A model generated the notes under the pieces. It saw only the letters and a list, made by a program, of their open reading frames with translations. It did not search any database and was not told the DNA's origin. Position numbers and translations under genes: made by a program. DNA of 64,000 bases from Fasciola hepatica (Eukaryota > Platyhelminthes > Trematoda > Plagiorchiida > Fasciolidae), in the NCBI GenBank assembly GCA_948099385.1, contig CANUEZ040000020.1, positions 8,216,501-8,280,500 on the forward strand, given 5' to 3'. This document shows, piece by piece, positions 1-12,054 of this stretch. The stretch's first letter is position 1; the number at the start of each line of letters is the position of its first letter.

Positions 1-1414
1 GGTTTTGTGGAGATAGAACAGAATACCAGAGTGCTTCGCCTTAGGTTTCGGTCTGAAGACCGATTGAAGAGCTTGATTACTTTTTGTTGTACAGGGGGAA
101 GTGTGGAGCTGTTAGAAATGGGCATTCCGAAAATTACATCATCGGCGTATTCAATGAGGAGACAATCGTCATAAACGGACATGGATGAGATAAAAGCAAG
201 ATGGCACTCTGGAGAGCGCTTTGTGTAGAAGGAAGCATGGAAGTGTGGCGGTTCGATAAAGATGCGAGACAAATAGGAAGTATGTTACCAAAATGTAAGC
301 GTATAGAAACGTGCAACAGAAGTAGAAAAAGGGCGACTCACAGCATGTCCACAGTGTTCGGCAATTTGACATCAAACCGGCCACATAAAAACTTCTCGCC
401 TAGCTACCTTGGACGCAGCTTCTGGACAGGCGGTTGTGCATCATTTGGATGGGCCCTATTAATTCCACAGTTGGCTGCCGAGTCACGGTAGGTGCACGAA
501 GATTGCGTCTGGGCTTGTGTTAGTTCGTTCGTTTTTGCCACAAGTCACACAACGCTCACAGGTAAAACAGAGAAAACAATCCGTGGCAACCTTTTGCGGA
601 TGCTTTGAAAATGTGTACTCATTAATTTGATAAAACAGTAAAATGTGTACAATATGGTGAGGAGAAAATGGTAGAATATGAGGAACGTACAGAGTACCAC
701 AGAAGTTCGGCCACAGTGTGGTGTGAATTGTTTTCGATTGGAAAAGTAGTTGAATAGAAGATTATTACTGGAGGTATTGACACCCGATTCAGCAAGTACA
801 TGGAGTAATTTTGATCTATTAACGCAATTAAATGTGTCACTATATTCAAAGAAACGGACCCTGACTACTTGACTTTTGCGATCAACATATGACAAAACAG
901 AATGGGTGAGAGAGGCTACGGCACCAAGGGCATATTTTGATTGGCGACATGCAAGTAGCATCGAACCCAACACATTGATCTATGCAGACAGTATTTTCAG
1001 CATAATCTTTTCAAACAGCTTAAGAGCTACCGATGTGCTAGCTATTGGACGTGGTTTATATGTACCCCGCTTGGTACTGGAGTGATAGAATCCACTTTCC
1101 AACAATCGAGAATAAAATTAAGATCTGAACATAAGTCAAATAGACCAGAAAATCCAGGGAATAATGTGCTTGCACATTCCTTTAAGAAGATCGGTTGTAA
1201 GCATTCTGGGGCGCTTGTCTTGTTTCCATGGAGGTGAGTGAGCTCTTTATATACGTCCAATGGGGTGATGCTTTCCGTGTCAGGGTTCCGGTGGAGGTCA
1301 GCATCGTACTTCGGGATGACTGGTAGGTACGAGGCAGCGGTGAATCGACGATTAGGTTCATCAACGCCTGCTAAGGGTGCTCTTTTACGAGAATTGACAC
1401 CGCCAAGGTGCATG
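1..1414 (-). mobile_element. Non-LTR retrotransposon RT fragment (degenerate)
   Basis: Minus-strand remnant of a LINE polyprotein, read in several frames. 1413-1042 holds the linker before the RT, including a segment like the usual 'LLKECA...LF' motif. 973-700 holds the first palm motifs, with 'FFEYSDTFNCVNRSKLL' in place of the usual F-x-D-x-x-x-A-F block, then 'LFNYFSNRKQFT'. At about 155-140 the catalytic box reads EYADDVIFG, so both aspartates survive. The distance between the palm motifs and YADD is several hundred bases too long, so unrelated DNA probably sits at about 190-620. The element runs off the left edge. It resembles the RT remnants at 8.9-9.9 kb (plus) and 33.3-34.9 kb (minus). 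Clade uncertain. Confidence 0.7.
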
Positions 1415-2368
1415 ATCAGCTTTTACGTCTGCCTGCAATTGCTACTGGCGGTCAGCGATTGGACATGCAAAGCGTTCAGTGTGTAAAGTTGTTTTGATGG
1501 ATTTCGATTGAGCTCTCATTATACCGTGGTCCCTGGCTCTGAAGATGCGCTTCTTCACACGACGCAATTATTCCAGAAAAGGGGAAGAGTAACGGTGGGG
1601 TCAGATGTACAGTGTTTCCACGCGGCGGCAAACATTGAGCCAGAAGTTAGGGTTAGCCAAACGACGAGGATTCAGAGTGAGAAACTAGGCTTAGGTCAGA
1701 ATGGTCAACCATAACTCCGAGTTGTGTCAGGTTTTCTGGGTGACACTGTCGACTTTATATTTTATGGTCACGGCTTTGAGCGAAACGTGCGTGTCCACTC
1801 TTAGAGCAAACCATTGGCGAAACCTTTAAAATCGCATGATCAGAACAGCCAAGTGGAGGACGACAGGTAATATGAAACAAGTCCGGAGTACTAACAAGAA
1901 AAAGGTTTAACGTGGCATGAGGTCTGGCTGGGAAGGTAACAAAAATTGTCAGGCCAAAGGTGTCAGGAATCTTACATTCATCCTATTTAAATCGCCACAT
2001 AACACATAAGTAGAAGTCAGCCAGGTTCAGTAAATTTGTAGAGACAATGCCAGAAAATTCATCAAGATCAGAGAGAGAACATGTCCGGGAAATGTACATG
2101 TTAATAAGAACACAGACGTGTGATGACTTAGGCGTTTAGGTTTGCACTCTAGTATAGAAACACCGATGTGAGATGTGGAATACGTAAAAATGCTTTTCGT
2201 CCGATTGTTGTGAGTGCACATACTACTCGGTAAGTAGTTGATTGCTGAAAACGGAACTATCGCCAGTCGTGGATTACCAACGCCGCTATACCCAAGAGAC
2301 TGAACGCAATAAGGTGAACAACAACAGACAAACCACACGACTGCTTCTCCGTCGGATGGTGACTGTCT
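1415..2368. other. No recognisable gene
   Basis: Only short, mutually overlapping open frames on both strands, with no family resemblance, clear repeat or RNA gene that I can see. Confidence 0.4.
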
Positions 2369-2779
2369 TCAAGTGAATAGGATGTTCGTAACGTTTGGTT
2401 TGTTTTGCCGATGTCCGAACAAGCTATTTGCAATAAACAACCTACTACCCAGGCACGTCTTGTGGATTATAACACTATTACACCACCGTTCATTCATAAA
2501 AGTAATGTCGGCTCCAACACGTTTGCCGTACGGTGCCGGGCGGACGACGCGTAAGGAATCAAGATCATCCTGTGTGATAACTTCATCACCAATATCAGTG
2601 TGGAACCAGTTTTCGTCCAGGGGAATGACACCCAATTGATTATATTCCCGAAGATGGACGAAACCAGTCAGTTCGATCAGTTTTCCGATCGAACGCTGGA
2701 GCTTATGATAATTGGTAAGCACATACCCAGAAGACACGACCGTCATCTGAGTGTTCCCTTTGAAACAGAAAAGGGACAC
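2369..2779 (-). CDS. Unassigned 136-codon open frame
   Basis: Open from 2779 to 2369 on the minus strand. The central part looks protein-like rather than random, with a run of acidic and hydrophobic residues 'VITQDDLDSLRVVRPAPYG' followed by KRVGADITF. I do not recognise a family. Its first codons lie inside the fold-back at 2738-2804, so if it is real the start is probably elsewhere or it is an exon. It could equally be a fragment of an unknown transposon or chance. Confidence 0.2.
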   Translation of the reverse strand: MSLFCFKGNTQMTVVSSGYVLTNYHKLQRSIGKLIELTGFVHLREYNQLGVIPLDENWFHTDIGDEVITQDDLDSLRVVRPAPYGKRVGADITFMNERWCNSVIIHKTCLGSRLFIANSLFGHRQNKPNVTNILFT

Positions 2780-2804
2780 TCAGGGGACGCACAGATGACG
2801 GTCG
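2738..2804. repeat. Fold-back hairpin with CGACCGTCATCTG ends
   Basis: 2738-2760 and 2771-2804 are inverted copies: the outer 13 bases (CGACCGTCATCTG and its complement) match perfectly and the inner AGTGTTCCCTT/AAGGGACACT pair nearly perfectly. The right arm carries about 10 extra bases. A related motif, CACTCAGATGACGGCCG, recurs at about 4675-4691, as expected for terminal sequence of a dispersed element. Confidence 0.55.
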
Positions 2805-3962
2805 CATGAATTGATTAAAATGGACATCCTTACTCCCATTATTTTTAAAATACTAACTCTGACTTGGCGCACCTAAATACATGTATGCTTCTTAATTGAT
2901 ATACCATTATTCTATGGTATGGTGGAAAATTCCCACCGCTGTAATAATAATCTTAACCATAATTTCGCATACACCATTTAGCGGATAGAATTCCCAGATT
3001 GCATGCAAAAGCCCGATTTATTTAACTGGTTTTTATATTATGAAAACTACGTTTAGCTATACAAACACTCGATTATGGCAATGAATCATCATGCTTTATC
3101 TCTGTAATGCATTTTCTGAGATACTACGGGTAAAACAGATGAATTTTAAGAACTTGTGAACATTATCAATGGATATTCAACTGTACCAATCAACCAGACC
3201 GTTTAATTCAACATTTTGTAATGACGTAACACCACCTGAGCTTTCATTTACCTACACATCATGAGTTCGTATAGCAATCACCGCAAATGGTAATTCGCTA
3301 CTGATTGCGGCAGCCAGTCTGTATTTTTGTATAGGAAGTTATTTTTTATTGAAAATTGGGCAGCAGCTCCGGAAAACTTACCTTATGTGACGGCATCTGT
3401 TTGCAGGGAAGATGTTGACGTATTTCACAATACTTACTATTCGTCATTGTGCGGACCTTAGTGTTCGCAGATGACTGCCATTCGTGGACTCCTCTCCATT
3501 TTACTTATTGCAAAAATCAATCCGAAACTTAAGCATCAAATTTGACGTACACATTACCTAGTACTTTTTATTCCTGTAATTGCCAATCCCAATCTGATCA
3601 CGGACAAAGTGAATTACCATTTTTGGTAAAATGTATGGTCCTCAATTGTTTTATGTAGTCTTTTATATTCCCACACCGTGCACGCGGAATTGTTGCAATT
3701 AAATAAGTGCACGAATACACTGACGCTATGTTTGTCTTCGCATATTTGTCCTTTTTACAAAGACGTATACGTCTCGCAACAAGCTGCGATGAATCACTGT
3801 CAATCTTGTCTTTCATCACATAAAACGATGAGACAAACTTCATATCCACGAAACAAGTTCAAAAATCAACCAAAACAATATCGAATACCAAATGACGAAC
3901 TCTGAGCAGTGACATCTAACGGGTACCGCCTGAAACTGGCAGTCATAAAGAGAATTTAAAAA
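2805..3962. other. AT-rich stretch without a recognisable gene
   Basis: No coding family is recognisable. Part of 3.6-3.96 kb may be the upstream half of the Penelope-like domain that follows, but I could not align it with confidence. Confidence 0.4.
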
Positions 3963-4361
3963 ATGAAGTACCTGAAATCGCTATACACAATAAGTTGGCC
4001 ACGAAAACTGACTATCATTACTACGGTTTTTATTCATAGAGTAGACGAACACATACCGGATTGGCTGGAGAAAGCAATGAGTAACAACTCCACAACAGTG
4101 ACGTCACCAAAGGGACGAAAATGCCCCAGATCGTCGATCACGCAACACCTTAGGGCGTCGAAGCATTGCGTCATTCTATACGACACATCTGAGGTCATAT
4201 ACTCTAACAACAACCGACGATTACTCGGTTACGCAGAAGCACTAGTCATTCGCAATCTAAACCCCGAACTGTGTGAGCATCGCGAATGGTTCATCTCCTT
4301 TGCTCTGCTTTGGTATCAAACATACGTCGCAATTTCGTCTCTTAATGTTCGTTTTTCCTGA
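3963..4361 (+). mobile_element. Penelope-like element remnant, C-terminal half of GIY-YIG endonuclease-like domain
   Basis: A 132-codon frame. From about residue 26 it has the layout seen at the C-terminus of Penelope-like retroelement proteins: 'HIPDWLEKAM', then SSITQHLRASKHCV (the S-x-I-x-x-H ... H block), then a divergent strand, then RRLLGYAEALVIRNLNPELC (the E-A-x-x-I-R-x-x-x-P block), then a short tail with W. The GIY...YIG half is not visible upstream, so the piece is 5' truncated or too decayed there. GIY-YIG in these elements nicks target DNA during retrotransposition. The assignment rests on motif spacing only. Confidence 0.5.
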
Positions 4362-7300
4362 CTACATAAACAATTGCCATGACTGAAGGATGTACTTTGT
4401 GCAGATGCAGCGGAATAATCCTGGATACACCGTGCAAACCAATATTTTTGGCTTCTCTATAGAATATAAGCTTCAAATTCGTTATAAATTCACGAAGGCG
4501 GAGATTTCCGTGTGTAAATACAGCCAGAATTAAACAAATAACTATTCCAACACACCGCTTACTATATACTTTAATGACGAACTTTGTGCATTTCTGATTA
4601 GTTATCACGCATTCCTGTCGACTTCGTGTTGTTGAGTGCACTGGAGTGATTTTTTTCGACCGTTCCCTAGTGGACACTCAGATGACGGCCGACTGTCCCC
4701 TTGCGCCACCATTGGTACTTGACAAAGTTTGCTTCCTTAGTCCAACTTTCCAACCAGCTTGATGTTTACGGCGATGTTCACTTAGCTTTCCGAAAATTAT
4801 TTGCATTTTATTTCTTACTGATTTTCCAAATCTGACTTTAAGCAGAGTTCGAGTATTTCAACGATCCGATGAAATCACACGGATATTTTAAAAAGCAGGT
4901 TGAAGGCAGCCATTTTGTCGTTCGATTAGTGTGAGTGTAGGATCTTGTGATGCACTTACTGGGCTTCGGCTTATGGAGTGTCTGTTTGTGTGTTACAGAT
5001 TGCACACTTCCAACCCCCATGGAATACACTCGTCCCGCATACTATGATGTGTAACACGAAAGCAGCAGTGATCTTCCGCCGGGATGTGGAGGGGTTGTGT
5101 GTTCAATCTGCAAAATACAAGGGAAAGAAAACCCCGTGAACCGAAGCTCAGTAAGTGTATCAACAGGCACCAACACTTACATTATTTGAACAACAATATG
5201 GCGGCCTACAGCCTGGCCATTACGTATGACACAGTAATAGGCATGTCTTTAGTGGAATAACATTTCTAACATTTCTAAACATTTCTAATGCGAAATCCGT
5301 GCAGGTACAGTGGTGATGCAGCAAAATAGTCCGAAGATATAACGAACAGTACGGCCAGTTTAAACGCTCCGCTCTGAGAAAAACAGAAATCAAGCCTACC
5401 TCAGCCCAACGGCGAGGTACATTATCCAGAAGACCACTATTTAGTCCAGTTTAAGAGTAGTACCATTGAATACGTGCGTCTGCAAACTTTCTCGGCCCTT
5501 CGAATAATATTTGTATCCGTCTCTCTCGGCGACGCGACTCTTCATTGGGTATGACTGCAACTATCAGAGAACTAGTCGTAAACTGATGCGACATACCGTA
5601 AATTATTCACCCCGTGGAACTACGACAGTATTTTATACCACAAACCGTACTTACACAGTCTACTGAACCAATTATGAACATTATGGTTTGGGAAGATGAA
5701 GTCGATGGCCGTTTTAATCTTCAAGAAAAAAGGTTCTTAAATGAATCACCAGAAAGAGTTTGTTACCTATAGACGATGATGATGATGATGTTAAGCATGT
5801 TAATCAACTGACCACATAGGAAGGTTAATCCATGCAAAAAATTGCTCAACCAAACGTGAAACGCGGTATGTTCCTAACAAGGGGAATTCCAATCTTGGGC
5901 ACACGTCATTTCGACTGGATAGGACATGGTTGGTGAGTGAAACGTACAAATTCTATCTGAAAGTCAATAAAGCGGTAAACTGTTAGGCACAACAAGCAAG
6001 TGAAGTGACAAAGTTTGACAAAATAGGAACGCGAGAAGAGAAACATAAATTACTGGAAACAATGATAATCAGAGTCGGCTGGCCTAATGAAGCATGGAAT
6101 GGATGTGGAGGAAAGACAGAAAAAATGAAGTAGGATAAGACAGATCATTCATTCCGTTAGTTTTTTGCTCCGTGAATTCTACAGCAGTGGAATTTTGCGG
6201 AATTCATCACGGTACCACACGGTCGAAGTTTGAGTGACAGAAATTATGCTTGGGTTGGGCTCTCGGAAAATCCATCCGAAGTTCACCGATTGGTTTTCGA
6301 ATGCTTGATCAACCATTGGAGTGTGATATCTGTTGAGGTGAAAAAAGATCGAGAAAAGAATCACAAAAGGAATACCCACCGGACTCTAAACAAGAAATTC
6401 CGTCACCACATACGGCTTAGATGTATTCATAGCACTGATGGAGGTTTACTGCTTTATGATTCTGAAAGATCATACAGATCCGTTCAACAGGCCAGTATAA
6501 CACGAGGCATGGATCTGCAAAATGAATTGTTGTTTGTTGAAATTCTGACTTGTGGGTTAAGCAACTAATAAGGACAGTCAAAGATGACATTACCATGCAA
6601 CTCGATAGAGCTGAATTAGACAACTTGCATAGAGGGGTTTACTACATCGTGAAATGAAGAAAAATGTCCTTTTTCAAACGTTTCTTGACACTTATTGCTT
6701 TGCTTTTGTTTGTCTCGTTCTTCGGCAACTATTCCATATACCCGTAAAGTACCGTCCCTTTTTCGATCGTAATTGAGTTTTTCACCATTGCGTGCAATCA
6801 GTTCATCTTTTTAAAGTATGATCAGTGGAGCGGTGGGGGTATTCAAACAAACGGGAAAAATAAGGAACAATTATGTTTCAGAAAGAGGCATGCTATGGGC
6901 ACAAATGGCAAAGCAATTGTGTCCGCAGTTTGATGCCCCAAATTGTAGTACTTGCACTAATCTGACGGTGAATTCCACAAACGCTGAGAAACTGGAAATC
7001 GTCTGATTCAGTCCCACAAAAAAACGGACCACCAGTCATCATTTGCTGACAATCAAACAGAACAAATTACCTTTGCGCTTCTGAACCAAGAGGCAAAAAC
7101 TGAGCAATGGTAACATCGGTTTATTTTAACGAATGCGGCGGCAGCGGCGAGGAACCATTGTTTTATGGATACAGAAGCTACTGAGCTGTGTTAGGCTCAT
7201 GGGGAGCCAAGGATTAGTAAAAGCAGGAAGCAAGATACGCTTCTGCTGGTCATGAACATTTTCATGTCAATTAATTCAGAAAACCAAAGTAAGAAGCCAC

Positions 7301-8929
7301 GAAAGAGAGGTAGCTGTTTTTGGGCAAATATTCACGCCACAGGACAGCAGTAAGTGCTAAATTCGGGAGAAATTCAACACAAAGTCAAGTAGAGTAGGTC
7401 GGGCGTTCAGACTGTTTCACATGCAAAATAGTTTTAACAGATAGGTATTCCACAGTCACTTATATCGTTGCTCCATAGAGATCGCGATGTGACTTTATCT
7501 AGGTGGGAAATTGTTAAACAACAAAATAGAGTCTAATCAAACAAGTGACAGAGTTCAAGCAGTAATGATAATCGAAAGATGCCGCGGGCGAAGATAGGAA
7601 TTTAATATCCATAATCTGAAGATCACATAGATTGTCGGTGTAGGGGAGAAACAAGGATGTGACTGTGAGCGATAGTAGGACAGAAACATGATTCGGAAAC
7701 ATTAGTACTTTCTAGAAGACTTTTACCTAGTAACTGATGAACCCCTTCTGATCCTTTGTTTTTTTCGGCATACATAAGAAAACAAGATTTAATAGAAGTA
7801 CCAAAATCAGTTCAGTTGACTTCGCTCAACTGCTAGCTTTCAATTCAGTGCCTAGGTTTCGGTTGTTATCTCACAGTATCACCTGAAGTTTGAAGTAAAA
7901 CCGACAAAGACAGGAGTAAGAGTACAAACAAGAAAATCTTCATTGAAACACGTGAAGCTCGAATTCAAAACTGTCACTGGACATGGTTCTTGGTCATTCC
8001 GCCTGATATCACAACAATCCAATAAGTGGACCCCGTGGATCTAAACCCGGAGGTTTAACGCGTCCTACAAGGTCAACCAAATTGATCTCCACGCCTTTCG
8101 GTGATGTTATTCAATGACTACCTCCACCAACTGCGTCGGAGAACGACGTTAAAGATGTCAACGCGTTGCCAGATACCACTAAGGTCACGAATGGAGAGTC
8201 ACTGACCATCAGTTCACTTGTGAACGGCATGGTGGCTGATAAAATCTGTCGGTCATAAACGCTGTCCGGAGAAAATGCCAAAAAATAAAGAAAAATATTC
8301 GCCGTACAAACTAAAAGAAGAACCATACGCTACCAAAATAATACGTTACGTATAAGGTGAAAAGGTTGGGTACTCGGTTAAACGGACGGTCATTCGCTCG
8401 GGCCAACACTGAAATCTACTGAACTGGATACACAGGGAAAAATAGTACCAATCTGCTAACAAAAAACACACGATTGGTGGTATAATGTTAAAATACGATT
8501 CATGAAGCTGTTCATTTCTTTCGAAAACTGGACGATAATACTGTTCGTTTGAGCATTATTTTCAGATTACTTATCGACTGAAATGGGAACAATATAAGTC
8601 AATAAGTGGAGGCGACTGCTGACAAAAAATTAGTAGGCATTTCCTATCACAATCAGAGCGAATCCCGATAAACCCTATTGTACGCGTTACGGCCAAGCAT
8701 TCGTGAAAATAACACGTTTGGTGGGTTACAGACTAGCTGCATGGACTGTATCCTAGACAACGTACGAAATGAGTTAACAAAAATTCGTTTGTAACTCACA
8801 AAGAAGCAGCTTCTCATTCATGAAGGTCGCATGAAAGGGATACCATGACCTGGTCCCGTTATCAAAACAAACGTTATACAATGGGTGCCCTAGCATATTT
8901 AGTCAAATCTATCCTATTTTCCCTCGACC
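4362..8929. other. Long stretch without a recognisable gene
   Basis: Only short open frames (for example 4342-4677 minus with one hydrophobic segment, and 6230-6568 plus), none matching a family I know. A (GAT)n run lies at 5775-5791. A fold-back at 4949-5161 is listed separately. Otherwise I see nothing. Confidence 0.4.
4949..5161. repeat. Imperfect fold-back element
   Basis: 4949-4969 (GATGCACTTACTGGGCTTCGG) and 5141-5161 are inverted copies with two mismatches. Partial complementarity continues inward (around 4993-5024 against 5085-5120). This looks like a short non-autonomous inverted-repeat element. Confidence 0.45.
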
Positions 8930-9905
8930 GTACCAGGAAACCTTGTCGCACGTTTTCTTGATTACAACAATGCATTCAACCGTGTTGATGGAACTATACT
9001 TTTATCAATGTTACAAAATGCAAGCTTACCTACACCGTTGATGCTATTGATTCGTCTCACTGACGGAACTCAATTCAGGAACCATGAAGGCGACAACTTT
9101 GATTCTCGGCCAGCCAAACCAGGAATAATTCAGATTGCCATGTTGTCCCTCTTTTTTCACTTTACATTTGCAACTTACCAAAAGATATTGATGGTCTTCT
9201 GACTAAGTACGTTGACCATGCTGCCAGTGGGATCAGACCACACAATAACTTTCAACTTTCTGAACTTAGTGATTCCCTAGTTCCTATTATCCAGTGGAGC
9301 TCATCATCACATTCATCTCTTAATATTTCCAAATATGATGACATTCTCCTGCGCCTACCAAGGGGGAGTTTCTATCTCTATTCACAAGCACCTGCTTTTC
9401 TTTATGTATTAACAAGTTTGACCAGTGAAATAAATTTAGCGCAACCATTTCTTAAAACCTTATCTGGTTCCAGCACATAATAAATACATTCATAAAGAAT
9501 CGACGACTATCGTTTCATATTCTGCGCCCGAGGTCCGCGCACGTTCCACTATACCTAATTAAACGTTTTGTACATAGCTACGTGATGCTACATCTCAGTT
9601 ATTGTTCTCCCGTCATCTGAGCCAGTCTTTGAATGAAAGATTTCATCATTTTGCGCAGGTCTATCGTAGGTACATCACTATCCAGTGGTGTTTCCAGCCT
9701 TAACTTAGTCAGTTTCCCTGGAGAGAAGAATTTTTCCCGGTGTATTAATAATCTATCGGACTCGATTTATCCACCGCACAGGCATTCAACTGGATATGCT
9801 TCATCCCCAGCCACCGGGTGTACAGTTTGTCCAAAGAATTCGGGATCTTCTGAGTTCGGTAGAAGCCCTAACATACAGTCGAATTCCACTTTATACAACT
9901 AATAT
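8930..9905 (+). mobile_element. Non-LTR RT remnant (plus strand)
   Basis: 8,940-9,180 reads as RT palm: 'VARFLDYNNAFNRVDGTILL' contains the first catalytic aspartate in the F-x-D-x-x-x-A-F block, followed by a degenerate version of the P-Q-G block. About 9,545-9,900 reads, with frameshifts, as the C-terminal part, including 'YLIKRFVHSYVM' and HLSYCSPVI, which resemble the region where LINE proteins carry 'HS-x-V-x-P...Y-C-S-P'. The xADD box between them is not recognisable. Same general family as the minus-strand fragment at 1-1414. Confidence 0.6.
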
Positions 9906-10259
9906 TACTATCAGTAGCGAAAAATATATAAAAGACATTACTGTTTAGCGAGAGAGATTATTATCAGTAGTATAAACTGAATCTCGACCGTATGTCAGGA
10001 TCCTGACCGAACTGAGGTGATCCCGAATTTTTTAGACAGACTGTACGTACAGTTTGTTTCACTGCTGCACAACCAACGCTCATTTATCTATCCCATCCTA
10101 TACTGCAATATACCAGAACACAAGAAGAACTCAAAAATACTGTGTCAACTCGCTGATGCTACCATTTCCTCATTATTGCTCTTTCAACCAGGTATTTGTT
10201 TCATACTGTCTTAAAATACTTTTTATAGTCAACGAACAACTCTCACTGGTTTGTGTTCC
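9906..10259. other. Intergenic or decayed element sequence
   Basis: Lies between the LINE remnant and the gypsy integrase. It may contain the integrase zinc-finger region in decayed form, but nothing can be assigned. Confidence 0.3.
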
Positions 10260-11110
10260 ACCGCCAACTTCCATACGGCACCCTCATCGAAGCTGACTTT
10301 AGGCGTTTACTCTCAACAAATACCTATTGACTAGTATCGTCGAGTATTCTCGTTTGCCGTTTGCATTTGCTTGTCCAGACACGTCTGCCACTAACACCAT
10401 CTCTTGTTTCCACAAACTGCTCCCCATCTTCGGATTACCAAAAAAGATTCACTCCGATCGCTGTCCCCATCTTGTTTAACTCCGTGAACCGTTTTATTCA
10501 TAACAGAAGCACCGCCATCAGTCGAACTACTCCGTACGATACCCAAGCCAACAGCAAAGTTGAGCACCTAAACGGTAAGCTATCGAAAACAGTCCCTTTG
10601 AAACTCAACTCTCACAGATTGCCGGTCAATTTCTGTGAGGACATTTAGCTCGACGCCCTATATTCCGTGTGATAGCTTCCCTTTACAAACACGAAGTCAA
10701 CTCCAGCTGAGAGAGGTCTATCCGTCACAAGCCCGTCGTTGGTTACTGACTCTCAGAAAAGTACTGGTAGGAAAGAATGTGCAGCTGTCCACGTATGGCC
10801 TAGTCAACTGCAACCCTGACTACTCTCATGTTCGTTTCCCCGACGGGAGAGAAGACAATGCGTCCATACGTCAGTCGGCTCCACTGGGATTCGGAAGCAC
10901 AGTCGTTGGACGACGTGACAGAAGATACGTTTTCAAAACACGTCAAACGAAACGACAAAACTGTCAACTCAAGATCACATACCATAGATTACAAAGCAAA
11001 TGCAGACATAATAGACATTATCTCATGTCCTCATAAAAATCGACACCCTATTCACTACACGAACATACTAAAACATATTGAACCAACAACAGAGAACTCT
11101 CCTGCGTAAA
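10260..11110 (+). mobile_element. Ty3/gypsy integrase remnant
   Basis: Read with several frameshifts. 10,330-10,480 gives a degraded catalytic core ending 'GLPKKIHSDRCPHLV', which holds the second catalytic aspartate (S-D-R/Q-G block; glycine here is cysteine). 10,530-10,590 gives 'TPYDTQANSKVEHLNGKLSK', with the catalytic glutamate in the V-E-x-x-N block. About 10,800-10,900 gives 'DYSHVRFPDGREDNASIRQS', the C-terminal domain typical of flatworm gypsy integrases. The first catalytic aspartate is not recognisable. The rest of pol is absent upstream, so this is a 5'-truncated, dead copy. Confidence 0.7.
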
Positions 11111-11320
11111 TTGAGAAGCAGAGAAGTTTGACATCTAATTCTATTCTTTTGTATTAGTTGTATTTCGAACACTTCGTACAGCTCAACTGTCACACTTTTA
11201 GTATTCCGTGAACCAATTTCAATCACTCTTGCTATCAAAGCAGCAGGTAAGAATGCAGTGAAATATTGTAACTGACTAAATTGCTCAGTTGTTTACAATT
11301 TACATCTCCCCTGATCGATT

Positions 11321-11891
11321 TTGTGCCGCACGGTGGTGATTGGGTTCGTGTGCTACGATGGTCTCCAGGGCTATGCCGATTGGAGAGCAAAGCAATTCTT
11401 CAGGGTTACCCATATCGGACAAGTGGAGGGAAAACGCCAGAACGGAAGCAATGTAACGTTGTTAGAGAGCGTGGCGGGTCTTTCATTCGGCAGCGAACTC
11501 TGGGCAAAAGCCACAGAAGCCCACAGACGGCAACGTGAAGTGCGTGAATATGGCACGCCACTAAATAAGGCCATTGCCTCTTGCCTCTTACGCAGCTATC
11601 CTGAGTGGAGTAAGGTTCACTAGGACGCATTGGGTATCCTCGACCAGCAGACCGCCATCCAAAAGGTGTATGAACCGCTCGTTAGGTCACCGGATCCCAA
11701 CACACAGACCTCCTGTTACCCGACAGGTAGCACTTGATTGTGCACGAGCTATAATTGCTACCTCGGCCCAAAACCGAGTGACGCTGCCAACGCCACTTTG
11801 TTCAAGACTCCCCATGTACAGTTCCTCTACACACGCCGCTCATGGACAGGTGCCATTCGGGACATTCATGAGGCCGGCTTGTCTAGCATGA
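11321..11891 (+). pseudogene. Unassigned ORF remnant
   Basis: One frame stays open 11,321-11,623 and, past a stop, remains largely readable to about 11,700 (for example WAKATEAHRRQREVREYGTP and LDQQTAIQKVYEPLVRSPD). Residue composition is protein-like and charged. I do not recognise the family. It may be an exon remnant or part of a transposon ORF. Confidence 0.25.
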
Positions 11892-12017
11892 GTTAGCCGC
11901 ATAAAAGTAAAAAGTAAACTTATATCTTCATTATTGTTTCCCACTTTACACTGTATTTCTTATCTCTTTTATGGGATTGATAAGGCATCATAAACAGGCC
12001 TCTATTTTGCTTTACTC

Positions 12018-12054
12018 CTGATGAGTGGTAATAACCACGAAACCGCCCGTGGGT
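12018..12054 (+). ncRNA. Decayed hammerhead ribozyme (type I)
   Basis: CTGATGA (12,018-12,024) is followed by a perfect 5-bp helix II (GTGGT-AATA-ACCAC), then GAA and A15.1. Downstream, the sequence that should close helix III and supply U16.1 reads ACCGCCC where the intact copy at 22.7 kb has ACCGGTC, so U16.1 and two pairs are lost. Helix I does not pair (ACTC upstream against GTGGGT downstream). Flanking sequence just 3' (TCCGGAAAACTCC...) is similar to that beside the 22.7-kb ribozyme, so this looks like a dead member of the same family. Confidence 0.55.
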
